Source: Flavobacteriales bacterium UBA3477 (lineage in GTDB: Bacteria > Bacteroidota > Bacteroidia > Flavobacteriales > Schleiferiaceae). Taken from it: 64,000 nucleotides of DNA. The notes below the pieces were generated by a model, which had not been told where the DNA came from, did not search any database, and was given only the letters and a program-made list of their open reading frames with translations. The stretch is taken from NCBI GenBank assembly GCA_002378005.1, contig DFQY01000030.1, positions 62,001 through 126,000 on the forward strand. The letters run 5' to 3'. The position numbers and the translations under genes were made by a program. Within the stretch, counting starts at the first letter, position 1. Each line of letters opens with the position of its first letter. Below are positions 51,844 to 60,267 of the stretch, one piece after another.

Positions 51844-52725
51844 GTGAACTTCACCGCACACGGAAAACTATTGTTGACTGGCGAATACGCAATCACGCAA
51901 AGTGCGCGAGGCATAGCAATACCTACTTCCTTCGGACAACACCTCAGCTTAGAATCACATGAAGGTCCAGAGCATGTGCTTTGGGAAGCTTTGGATCACG
52001 AGAATCAAACGTGGTTTACCGCAGGTTTTGCTCGCGAGGGTCATGTGCTCCACACCTCTTCAGAGGCCATGGCTCAGAAGCTACAAGCATTTTTAGCACC
52101 TGTGCGCCTCTCCAACAACTGGAACGCCTCTGTACGTGTACAGACCAAGGTTGATTTCCCAATACTTTGGGGCCTAGGCACTTCTTCTACGCTTTGTGCA
52201 CTTCTTGCACAGTGGGCTAAGGTCGATTCTTTATCCTATCGAGAGCTCCACGGCGGAAGTGGCTATGATTTGGCTTGTGCGCAAGCTACGGGAGCTATTT
52301 CCTATGCACTCATAGATGGAGAGCCACAGGTATTAAGGGTCCAATTACCTGAAGTACTACAATCCGTTATTTTCGTCTACCGTGGCGCAAAGCAACAGAC
52401 CGATAGCAGTTTAAAACTGATCGGCCGCAAACCCTTTTCTCGAGCGCAATGCGAGGAAATTACCCAGTTGAGCGAAGCCTTCCTAAGGGCCAACTCCCTA
52501 GACGAACTCGAATCCATCATCAAACAACACGAACTTTTAATCGCTAAACATTTAGGACTTGAGCGTGCCATTGAAGGACCCTTCCAAGGCATTCATGGCC
52601 AAGTAAAAAGTCTTGGCGGATGGGGCGGAGATTTCGTGATGCTTACTCGGTTTGAGGAAAATCGTCAATGGCTCGAGACCAATGGATTCAACACAATTAT
52701 CCCTTTCGAAACCATGGCGCTGTAA
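51844..52725 (+). CDS. GHMP kinase, GYDIA family
   Basis: The 293-residue protein shows GHMP features: an N-terminal HGKLLLTGEYAI, a nucleotide-binding WGLGTSSTLCALLAQ and the diagnostic GGSGYDLACAQATGAISYAL, which names the GYDIA group. The C-terminal LGGWGGDFVMLT motif closes the active site. In Flavobacteriia this protein sits beside HMG-CoA reductase and is thought to act as a mevalonate-pathway kinase; the exact phosphorylation step is not settled by sequence. It begins with GTG, 6 bases after the mvaA stop. Confidence 0.88.
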   Translation: MNFTAHGKLLLTGEYAITQSARGIAIPTSFGQHLSLESHEGPEHVLWEALDHENQTWFTAGFAREGHVLHTSSEAMAQKLQAFLAPVRLSNNWNASVRVQTKVDFPILWGLGTSSTLCALLAQWAKVDSLSYRELHGGSGYDLACAQATGAISYALIDGEPQVLRVQLPEVLQSVIFVYRGAKQQTDSSLKLIGRKPFSRAQCEEITQLSEAFLRANSLDELESIIKQHELLIAKHLGLERAIEGPFQGIHGQVKSLGGWGGDFVMLTRFEENRQWLETNGFNTIIPFETMAL

Positions 52726-52763
52726 TTGTGTTAACTAGGCACAATATTTGGTACTTTTAGCGC

Positions 52764-54944
52764 ATGCGCAAACTCCTGATTTTACTCGTTGGCCTTTTGT
52801 CATTGGCGCCGGCCCATGGAGCACACCTTGTGGGTGGGGAGATTTCGTACAAATGTGTGAGTAGCGCAGCTTCAGGAAACACGTATCAAATCAAACTCGT
52901 ACTGTACCGTGATTGCAACTCTTCTGGAGCCGCTTTTGATCAGTCTGCGCCCATCGCCGTTTATGGAGGACCCAACCAAAACACTTTGGTCACTACCTTG
53001 AGCGTGGCCCGTGGACTAATAGTTGGTATCCCTGCAGTCGTGGCAAACCCTTGTCTGCAAACACCGCCAAACGTCTGTACAGAAAAAACATCCTACACTA
53101 CAAACACTACCCTTCCCATTGCCACACACGGATATACCATCGTATACCAACGCTGTTGCCGAAACAATACCATCACCAACGTTGCTAATTCAGGGACTTG
53201 GGGCAACTCCTATTTCATTCGAATCCCTCCTCAAGATTCCATCTGTAACAGCTCGGCAGCGTTCAACAACGACCCACCTATTGTGATGTGTAAGTACGAT
53301 AGCTTGTACGTGGATTTCTCTGCGCAGGAATTGGACGGTGATTCTGTGTACTATAGTTTTTGTCAACCATTAAACGGAGGGAGTCAAAGCAATCCTGCAC
53401 CATCGCCTCCATCTGCACCTCCCTTCACCCCAGTACCTTTTATTTTCCCATATTCATCAACTGCACCGATGCCGGCCTCGCCCAGTCTTTCCATTGATCC
53501 AAACACAGGAATCTTGACAGGGACCCCATCCGGAACGGGCCAATTCGTTTTTGCCATCTGTGCGGAAGAATACGATTCCAATGGCGTACTCTTATCTAAT
53601 CTTCGAAGGGATTACCAGTTCAATGTAACGACCTGTCAAAGCAATGTCGTCTCCAATCCGACACCACAGATTTATCAACCCAATACACTGTGTAATGGAA
53701 CGACAGTCACTTTCCTAGACAGTAGCTACAATGGAACGAATTATTTGTGGTTGTTCAACGATCCAAATAATCCAGGAGCCTCCTCCACTCAGCAAAACCC
53801 GACCTACACCTTTCAAGATACAGGGACCTACACCGTTCAGCTTATCCTGAATCCAGGCTGGCCGTGTACAGATACTGCAGCGGTGGTATACGAGTTGTAC
53901 AACCCCGTAAACTGTGCATTCAGCTGGAACGGCAAGGTGTGTTTTGACGAAAACGTCATCAACTTTCAGAATCAAAGTTCGAACGGAGGAAATGCGGTGG
54001 CTACTTGGGATTTTGGACCAAGTGCCTCCACCCAAACGTTCAGCGGTTGGAATCCACCTGCCATCATCTTTAGCAATTGGGGCGATCAAATCATCACGCT
54101 GACCGTAGAGGAAAATGGCTGTGAGGAAACCTTTGTTGATACTGTTCGGATTTACCGTCGCCCCGCGACGGATGTTACTGTAGAGAACCAGATAGGCTGT
54201 GCGCCATATACCGTCACTTTCTGGGACAGCACGATCACCGATGGGCAGATCATTTATAATTGGGATTTCGGCGATGGAGTACTCAGCAACGACAGTATGC
54301 CTGTATATACCTACAATAACCCTGGCACCTATAATGTAACGCTTACCGTTTACTTCATCGAGGGCTGTGTGGACACTATCACCATCAACTATCAGGATTT
54401 CATCACGGTTTACCCTTCTCCGACTTCTTCATTCTTATTGGATCCAAATTCTGCGACCATTTATACTTCAAATATTGAATTCACAGATCTCGCCGCAGCA
54501 ACCACCGACCAACTCATTACAGGCATGGGAGACGGAAGCCTATACTTTAATAACAGAAGCTTTATCCACGCTTATAGTGATACTGGTTGGTTCGAAGTGG
54601 AACACGTGGTGATCAATACTTTTAATTGTCCGGACACCTCAAGGGCAATGTTGCGCATTAATCCAGAAACCCTGGTCTTCATACCAACGGCCTTCACGCC
54701 GAACGGCGATGGTGAAAATGAACTCTTCCGAGGAACAGCCGTGGGAATCAAGGAATATGAACTAATCATTTTCAATAGATGGGGTGAGGTGATGTTCCAA
54801 TCCACCGATCCTACAGAGGGATGGGATGGGAATCACGCTAATGGCAAAGAAGCTATTGAAGGTGTATATTCTTGGAGTGTATTCGCCAAAGGTCAAAATG
54901 ACGAACCCATTTTAAAGAAGGGCCATCTTACCTTATTCCGCTAA
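52764..54944 (+). CDS. Type IX-secreted PKD-domain protein with type B sorting domain
   Basis: The 726-residue protein has a signal peptide (cleavage near HGA|HLVGG). Its N-terminal domain begins HLVGGEISYKCVSS and is Cys-rich with an RCCRNN motif, a layout seen in many large Bacteroidota surface proteins. PKD/Ig-like domains follow (TYTFQDTGTYTVQLIL, YNWDFGDGVLSNDSMPVYTYNNPGTYNVTL). The C-terminus is a type B CTD: IPTAFTPNGDGENELFR, IFNRWGEVMFQS, GWDG and EGVYSWSVFAKG. No PorP/SprF partner is adjacent. A -7-like TACTTTTA lies directly before the ATG. The stop codon overlaps that of crcB. Confidence 0.88.
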   Translation: MRKLLILLVGLLSLAPAHGAHLVGGEISYKCVSSAASGNTYQIKLVLYRDCNSSGAAFDQSAPIAVYGGPNQNTLVTTLSVARGLIVGIPAVVANPCLQTPPNVCTEKTSYTTNTTLPIATHGYTIVYQRCCRNNTITNVANSGTWGNSYFIRIPPQDSICNSSAAFNNDPPIVMCKYDSLYVDFSAQELDGDSVYYSFCQPLNGGSQSNPAPSPPSAPPFTPVPFIFPYSSTAPMPASPSLSIDPNTGILTGTPSGTGQFVFAICAEEYDSNGVLLSNLRRDYQFNVTTCQSNVVSNPTPQIYQPNTLCNGTTVTFLDSSYNGTNYLWLFNDPNNPGASSTQQNPTYTFQDTGTYTVQLILNPGWPCTDTAAVVYELYNPVNCAFSWNGKVCFDENVINFQNQSSNGGNAVATWDFGPSASTQTFSGWNPPAIIFSNWGDQIITLTVEENGCEETFVDTVRIYRRPATDVTVENQIGCAPYTVTFWDSTITDGQIIYNWDFGDGVLSNDSMPVYTYNNPGTYNVTLTVYFIEGCVDTITINYQDFITVYPSPTSSFLLDPNSATIYTSNIEFTDLAAATTDQLITGMGDGSLYFNNRSFIHAYSDTGWFEVEHVVINTFNCPDTSRAMLRINPETLVFIPTAFTPNGDGENELFRGTAVGIKEYELIIFNRWGEVMFQSTDPTEGWDGNHANGKEAIEGVYSWSVFAKGQNDEPILKKGHLTLFR

Positions 54945-55330
54945 GCCGCGTATTCTCTCATTAACCAGATGTAGGCAGCTATTGCAGCTCCTAAACCTAG
55001 TACCACTGATAGTAGAACATAGATGAGTGCCTCTGTAGTGCGACCTTGGTTGATCAAGCCGATGGTTTCAAAGGAGAATGTACTGAAGGTCGACCATCCA
55101 CCACAAAATCCAGTTCCTAGAAGTAATAGGTTAAACAACTTCGCCCTGTCTTCATAAGCATCGACAATCAATACCAAAGCAAAACTTGCCAATACGTTGA
55201 TCACCAAAGTTGCCCAATGACCCTGTACCCAATGATTCGCGGTAATTGCTTTTGACATGGCGAACCTCAGTACCGAACCTGCACCGCCGCCTATGAATAC
55301 CGCTAAATAGGCCATAAAATTCAACTCCAT
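54941..55330 (-). CDS. crcB: Fluoride channel Fluc/CrcB
   Basis: Fluc exports fluoride as a dual-topology dimer in the inner membrane. The 129-residue protein has four hydrophobic segments and the family motifs GGGAGSVLRF, the TLVINVLASF segment with the conserved Asn, and GFCGGWSTFSTFSFE with the central Na+ and Phe-box residues. A single copy suggests a homodimer. I see no fluoride riboswitch upstream, because the gene overlaps the PAP2 gene by 10 bases. Confidence 0.94.
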   Translation of the reverse strand: MELNFMAYLAVFIGGGAGSVLRFAMSKAITANHWVQGHWATLVINVLASFALVLIVDAYEDRAKLFNLLLLGTGFCGGWSTFSTFSFETIGLINQGRTTEALIYVLLSVVLGLGAAIAAYIWLMREYAA

Positions 55331-55851
55331 GTCTTTTCGATTTTGTGTAAAACGAAGCTAACGAGAAATCCCCACAATGCGCCAAAAAGCAAATCTGTAG
55401 GATAATGTACCCCGAGATGAATTCTAGAAAAACTTTGCACGACGGCAATAATCACAAGCACTGGAAACCAACTTTGGTGCAACCACTTACGGAATAAAAA
55501 GGCTAGTCCAAAAGCATTGGCAGCATGCGCACTAAAGAATCCATAAGGACTGCAGTGGACCAAAACACGGAGGTCTTCCATGGTTTGACACGGGCGTGGT
55601 CGAGCAATCCAATGCTTAAATAATTCAGCGCCTTGATCCCAAAGTAAAACACCTAGCACCACCAGGGCGAATCGCTTTATGAATACGTCCATCGCTGACC
55701 GTCTAAACAAGCGCTCCACCATAACTACATAAAGGGGAATCCAAGTAATGGTTTTGGTTACAGCAAGCCAAAAAACATCCGTGCTAGCAGGTAACCAATG
55801 ATTCAATACGTACATCGCATCCACATCGAAGCTATGTACGACCTCAAACAT
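55321..55851 (-). CDS. PAP2-family membrane phosphatase
   Basis: The 176-residue membrane protein has the three PAP2 acid-phosphatase signatures: RPRP (84-87, part of the KxxxxxxRP motif), FSAHA (106-110, in place of PSGH) and SRIHLGVHYPTD (142-153) with the catalytic His pair H109 and H149. Likely substrates are undecaprenyl diphosphate, lipid A phosphates or phosphatidate, which cannot be told apart here. The ATG at 55851 overlaps the obgE stop (TAATG); the frame is open nine codons further without support. Confidence 0.9.
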   Translation of the reverse strand: MFEVVHSFDVDAMYVLNHWLPASTDVFWLAVTKTITWIPLYVVMVERLFRRSAMDVFIKRFALVVLGVLLWDQGAELFKHWIARPRPCQTMEDLRVLVHCSPYGFFSAHAANAFGLAFLFRKWLHQSWFPVLVIIAVVQSFSRIHLGVHYPTDLLFGALWGFLVSFVLHKIEKTWS

Positions 55852-56849
55852 TAGGCAGGTGTATTGAGTCGTTCCCAAATCATATCCTTGAGCGGCATGA
55901 TGTTCTTATTAGCAACGGATGAAATGAAGATTTGAGGTATGCCTTCAGGTAATTGGGCCTTAATCTCTTCCTGCAAATCCTCGTCGAGCATATCGCTCTT
56001 GGTAATCGCTAAAATTCTATCCTTATCGGCAAGTTCAGGATTATACTTGACCAATTCATTGAGCAAAATCTCGTATTCCTTCGCATAATCCTCCGCATCG
56101 GCAGGAACCATGAACAACAGCAATGCATTGCGCTCGATATGACGCAAGAATCGGTGTCCTAAACCCTTTCCTTCGGCGGCTCCTTCAATAATTCCGGGGA
56201 TATCCGCCATCACAAAAGACTTATAATCGCGGTAATTCACCATTCCTAAGTTCGGCACCAAGGTGGTAAAGGGATAATTCGCAATTTCAGGTTTAGCCGC
56301 ACTGACCACAGAGAGCAAGGTGCTCTTTCCAGCATTTGGGAATCCTACCAAACCTACATCGGCCAATACTTTAAGCTCGAGAATAAACCAACCTTCATTT
56401 GCAGGCTCCCCTGGCTGCGCAAATCGTGGCGTCTGGAAAGTGGCACTCTTAAAATGCACATTACCCAAACCGCCTCGGCCACCTTTTACAAGGATATGCT
56501 CTTCACCGTCTTCAGTGATTTCGAACAACACCTCGCCAGTTTCTTCGTCCTTGGCCACTGTTCCTAATGGTACTTCGATGTATTTATCCTCACCCTGAGC
56601 ACCCGTGCGTTCCTGTGCACTGCCGTTCTCACCGGAAGCGGCTTTAATGTGCTTCTGGTATTTCAATGGAAGCAAGGTCCACATCTGTGCGTTGCCTTTC
56701 ACGATCACGTGACCACCGCGGCCGCCATCTCCACCGTCGGGTCCACCCTTGGAGGTCATACGATTGCGCAGCAAGTGTGTCGAACCGCTACCACCACGGC
56801 CGCTCTTGCAGTAAATCTTTACGTAATCTATGAAGTTGCTACCTGACAT
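55851..56849 (-). CDS. obgE: GTPase ObgE/CgtA
   Basis: Obg is an essential GTPase that binds the 50S subunit and couples ribosome assembly to growth. The 332 residues show the glycine-rich Obg fold (1-158: [28 protein letters not shown]) and a G domain with G1 GFPNAGKS (169-176), [25 protein letters not shown] and the late ITKSD (G4). The optional C-terminal OCT domain is absent. Upstream lie a -7 element and a hairpin whose right arm ends 8 bases before the ATG. Confidence 0.97.
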   Translation of the reverse strand: MSGSNFIDYVKIYCKSGRGGSGSTHLLRNRMTSKGGPDGGDGGRGGHVIVKGNAQMWTLLPLKYQKHIKAASGENGSAQERTGAQGEDKYIEVPLGTVAKDEETGEVLFEITEDGEEHILVKGGRGGLGNVHFKSATFQTPRFAQPGEPANEGWFILELKVLADVGLVGFPNAGKSTLLSVVSAAKPEIANYPFTTLVPNLGMVNYRDYKSFVMADIPGIIEGAAEGKGLGHRFLRHIERNALLLFMVPADAEDYAKEYEILLNELVKYNPELADKDRILAITKSDMLDEDLQEEIKAQLPEGIPQIFISSVANKNIMPLKDMIWERLNTPA

Positions 56850-56857
56850 AATGTGAA

Positions 56858-56887
56858 AAAGCAGTCCCCACTATGGAAGACTGCTTT
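56858..56887 (-). terminator. Hairpin between adk and obgE
   Basis: On the minus strand AAAGCAGTC and GACTGCTTT pair perfectly around a 12-base loop, with two extra T residues after the stem. It can act as a weak terminator for adk. Because a -7 element lies just upstream (56896-56889), it may instead form the 5' end of the obgE message. Confidence 0.6.
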
Positions 56888-56888
56888 G

Positions 56889-56896
56889 CAAAAGTA
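56889..56896 (-). promoter_or_regulatory. -7 promoter element for obgE
   Basis: On the minus strand TACTTTTG matches TAnnTTTG exactly. It lies 28 bases after the adk stop and 39 bases before the obgE ATG, immediately ahead of the hairpin. Confidence 0.55.
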
Positions 56897-56924
56897 CGAT
56901 TGTTATTAATAGGACCCGAAGGTC

Positions 56925-57497
56925 TTAGAGGGTGTCGATAATAGCGACTAATCTATTCGTGATTTCAGCAATGCTGCCTACCCCATCAACACCTCTATAT
57001 TTGCCTTGACCTTCGTAGTAATCCTTTACCGGCGCGGTCTCTGCATTATATACATCTATTCTATTCTGAATAATCGCAGGATCTGCATCATCTGGGCGAC
57101 CCGAAGTTTTTGCACGTTCCGCTAAGCGAACACGCAATTCATCTTCCGGCACTTCCAACGCTACCATGCTGGTAATTCCAGTGCTGCGACCTTCTAAGAA
57201 TGCATCTAAAGCTTGGGCTTGAGCATTGGTTCGAGGAAAACCATCGAAAATGAATCCTTTCGCTTGTGGGTTTTTGTTTACAGCATCTTCTAACATAGAA
57301 ATGGTCACAGAATCCGGAACAAGTTGACCTTTGTCCATGTAGGATTTGGCCAATTGGCCCAACTCCGTTTCATTTTTAATGTTGAAACGAAAAAGATCAC
57401 CTGTACTTAGGTGCACCAATTCATAACGATCTACCAAGAAGGCACTCTGAGTTCCTTTACCTGCCCCGGGAGGGCCAAAGAGAAGGAGATTTAACAT
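56925..57497 (-). CDS. adk: Adenylate kinase
   Basis: Adk balances AMP, ADP and ATP. The 190-residue protein is the short form without a zinc LID. It has the P-loop GPPGAGKGTQ (8-17), the AMP-binding STGDLFR and the FIFDGFPRTNAQAQAL segment. The LID is reduced to RPDDADPAIIQNRID. A near-consensus -7 element (TATCTTCG, minus 57529-57522) precedes it, divergent from the manC promoter. Confidence 0.97.
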   Translation of the reverse strand: MLNLLLFGPPGAGKGTQSAFLVDRYELVHLSTGDLFRFNIKNETELGQLAKSYMDKGQLVPDSVTISMLEDAVNKNPQAKGFIFDGFPRTNAQAQALDAFLEGRSTGITSMVALEVPEDELRVRLAERAKTSGRPDDADPAIIQNRIDVYNAETAPVKDYYEGQGKYRGVDGVGSIAEITNRLVAIIDTL

Positions 57498-57550
57498 GAT
57501 TGTAGCGTTTAATTGAGGGCACGAAGATACCCCCTAAGGGGATAAAATCG

Positions 57551-57558
57551 TACTTTTG
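57551..57558 (+). promoter_or_regulatory. -7 promoter element for the mannose-1-phosphate guanylyltransferase gene
   Basis: TACTTTTG matches TAnnTTTG exactly and ends 47 bases before the ATG at 57606. Confidence 0.6.
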
Positions 57559-57605
57559 TATCGAATTTGAGCAAGATTCTCAAAGCAACTACACATACTC
57601 TGAAC

Positions 57606-58691
57606 ATGCCTACACCGTACTGTGTCATTATGGCCGGTGGAATTGGGAGCCGATTTTGGCCCATGTCCACAGAAGAAACACCAAAGCAATTCCTTGACTT
57701 CCTAGGAACCGGTGAGAGCCTCATTCAACAAACCTATAAGCGTGTTCGACGCATTTTTGATGCTAAAAACATTCTAGTCGTAACCCACGAAAACTATGCT
57801 GCAATGGCGCAGGAACACCTGCCTGAGTTGCCTAGTGAGAATATTATCCTCGAGCCCCTACGCCGCAATACCGCACCATGTATTGCTTATGCAGTTTTGA
57901 AAATCAAAAAGCGCAATCCTTCTGCGAACATGTTCATCACTCCTGCCGACCATCTCATTACTGATGATGCAGCTTTTGAGAACGTTGTGCGCAAAGGCCT
58001 AGAACGAACTTCTACGAGCGATTGTTTTGTGACCATAGGCATCAAGCCACACAAGCCTGAAACTGGCTATGGATACATTCAATACACCGAAGGCACAGAA
58101 GATGAGCATGGTGCTTACCAAGTCAAAGCATTCACCGAAAAGCCGGATTTAGAGCACGCCAAGCTATTTTTAGATAGTGGTGACTTTTTATGGAACGCCG
58201 GTATGTTCATTTGGAATATTGATGTCGTATCAAAAGGTCTAGACCAACACCTTCCAGAACTTATGGCTACCCTAGGCGAGACCTGGAATGATCTTGATAC
58301 GAAATATGAGAAGCAAAGCATCGAACGTATTTACGGAGAATGTGAAAACATCTCTATTGATTACGGATTGATGGAACGCGCGGACCAAGTTTGTGTCATT
58401 CCCGTAGAAATGGGCTGGAGCGATCTTGGGAATTGGGGCGCGATCTATGATTTAGGCTCGAAAGACGCCGCTGGCAATGTCGTAGTTGGAGAGCGTACTT
58501 TGGTTCAGAACTGTACCAATTGCTTGATTGTCAACGGCAGTAAAATTAAGGCTTTGGTGATCAATGACCTCTCAGACAAGATTGTCGTGCAAACCGACCA
58601 GTGTACTCTAACCTTCCCTCAGGGCAACGATCAAGCCATCAAGCAGATTGTGAAATCTGTGCGCATCGAAATAGGCGAAGACTACGTATAA
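57606..58691 (+). CDS. manC: Mannose-1-phosphate guanylyltransferase
   Basis: The enzyme makes GDP-mannose from mannose-1-phosphate and GTP for surface polysaccharides. The 361-residue protein has the nucleotidyltransferase signature GGIGSRFWP (11-19) followed by KQF, then TPADHLI, the FTEKPD motif and MGWSDLGNWGAI near the C-terminus. It lacks the fused isomerase cupin of long ManC proteins. The ATG at 57606 is chosen over a TTG 13 codons upstream, as it directly begins the canonical MPTPYCVIMAGG. Confidence 0.93.
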   Translation: MPTPYCVIMAGGIGSRFWPMSTEETPKQFLDFLGTGESLIQQTYKRVRRIFDAKNILVVTHENYAAMAQEHLPELPSENIILEPLRRNTAPCIAYAVLKIKKRNPSANMFITPADHLITDDAAFENVVRKGLERTSTSDCFVTIGIKPHKPETGYGYIQYTEGTEDEHGAYQVKAFTEKPDLEHAKLFLDSGDFLWNAGMFIWNIDVVSKGLDQHLPELMATLGETWNDLDTKYEKQSIERIYGECENISIDYGLMERADQVCVIPVEMGWSDLGNWGAIYDLGSKDAAGNVVVGERTLVQNCTNCLIVNGSKIKALVINDLSDKIVVQTDQCTLTFPQGNDQAIKQIVKSVRIEIGEDYV

Positions 58692-58723
58692 AATTTGCGT
58701 AGATTTAGCTAAATCTTAAACGC

Positions 58724-60124
58724 ATGGAGGTTCCAAATTCTTCACAAGAAGAGCGCTCAGAAGGCTCTAATCCGTTATTACGTCTGTGGCGCCAGTTCAG
58801 TAGTATCGCCTCAAGTTTTTTAGGCGAACGCTTTTCAATCATTGACCTCGCCGATCCCGCCTCAACCATTAAAGGCATTAAAAATGATGCAGAGTTCCGT
58901 GGCTTTAGCCTATGGATTTTGATGTTCAGCATCATCATTGCATCTATCGGCTTGAATGTTAACTCGACCGCTGTAGTGATCGGTGCCATGTTAATCTCCC
59001 CACTCATGGGGCCTATTATGGGTATTGGGCTGAGCCTAGGCATTAATGACTTTACACTACTGACTAAGAGTGCTAAGAACTTAGGGGTTGCAGTGGGCAT
59101 TGGACTATTGGCCTCATCGCTCTATTTCCTAATAAGCCCTATTTCGGAAGCATCAAACGAATTATTCGCCCGTACACATCCAACTCTTTTGGATGTTGTA
59201 GTTGCGTTCTTTGGGGGGCTTGCCGGAATCTTGGCGGGCTCGAGAAGGGAAAAATCTAACGTCATTCCAGGGGTCGCCATCGCCACAGCATTGATGCCTC
59301 CGATCTGTACCGCCGGCTATGGTCTCGCACATGCAGAGTGGAACTACTTCTTTGGTGCCCTCTACCTATTCCTCATCAATGGGGTATTGATTGCCACAGC
59401 TACCACTTTAGTAACGCGCTACCTGTGTTTCCCGATGGTCACCATCATGGACCCTGAACGTGCGAAAAAGACGAGCCGCTGGTTCTCCATCGCTATTATC
59501 ATAGTGATCATTCCATCGATCTGGATTTTCTATAAGACGGTCAGCAATACGCTCGCTCAAAGTAAAGTCCACAACTTCGTGGAAGCCACAGTGGTATACC
59601 CGGGCACAGAGGTCGTGAAGGAAGAAATCACCTTTGACCAAGGTCATCCTCAGGTCAGCTTGGTATTGTTTGGAGAATTAATTCCAGAAAACTTAGTCGA
59701 TCAGTGGGGACGCGATTTCAATACCAAATTTGAAGGGCACCTCGAGATCATCCAAGGGGACAATGGCAACGACAATTTGCTCGAGATGAGCAAGCTGGTC
59801 AATCTATATTCAGAAGGACGCGCCGAAGCCAAAACCTACCAGGATAAGATTGCGGACCTAGAAGCGCAACTCTCCTTACTCGAAGGCCAACTCATTCCGG
59901 CCAACCTTGCCAAAGAAATCAAGGTGAACTACCCCGAGGTACAAAGCCTAAGTATCGGTACACTTCAAGGTGGTATCACAGATTCTACAAATGGCACGCC
60001 TGTTCCTGTCGCTTTTGTACAATGGCCGCCATCACTCAACGACAGCACCAAAACACTGCGGTCGGCACAGCTCTCCGCTTGGCTCGCCTTGCGTCTTGAA
60101 GCTGATTCAGTTTTAGTAAAATAA
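58724..60124 (+). CDS. DUF389-family membrane protein
   Basis: The 466-residue protein has a soluble N-terminus (1-55) and a membrane domain of about six or seven segments (about 60-280). The DUF389 core motifs are [26 protein letters not shown] and [29 protein letters not shown]-like. The soluble C-terminal half contains a coiled coil (about 365-400). No biochemical function is established for the family. It stands alone, 32 bases after manC, and ends at a strong bidirectional terminator. Confidence 0.88.
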   Translation: [466 protein letters not shown]

Positions 60125-60130
60125 CTCCAT

Positions 60131-60160
60131 AAAAAACCCCGCTTTGAGCGGGGTTTTCTT
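60131..60160. terminator. Bidirectional intrinsic terminator
   Basis: AAAACCCCGCT and AGCGGGGTTTT pair perfectly around a 3-base loop. Runs of A on the left and T on the right let it end both the DUF389 gene (plus) and fumC (minus). Confidence 0.9.
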
Positions 60161-60189
60161 TTAGTTGCCGTTGGGCACTCCTACAAGTA

Positions 60190-60267
60190 GTTGGGAAATT
60201 GTGATTGACCAACAATCTGCAGGGAGCGCAGCGAGTGAAGCCGTTGGGAAAATCACAATTTCCCAAC
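60190..60267. repeat. Large nested inverted repeat at the fumC 3' end
   Basis: A 17-base perfect inverted repeat (arms 60190-60206 and 60251-60267) encloses 44 bases. Just inside it, CCAAC (60209-60213) pairs with GTTGG (60243-60247). A competing smaller hairpin uses GTTGGGAAA (60243-60251) and TTTCCCAAC (60259-60267). The right arm contains the last four codons and stop of fumC. The loop holds a GAGCGCAGCGAG-type stretch. It could be a REP/MITE-like element or an RNA structure. No T run follows it. Confidence 0.6.

Noticed and set aside
54941..55330. Fluoride riboswitch before crcB
   Set aside because: crcB overlaps the upstream PAP2 gene, leaving no leader, and no fluoride-aptamer-like structure was recognised.
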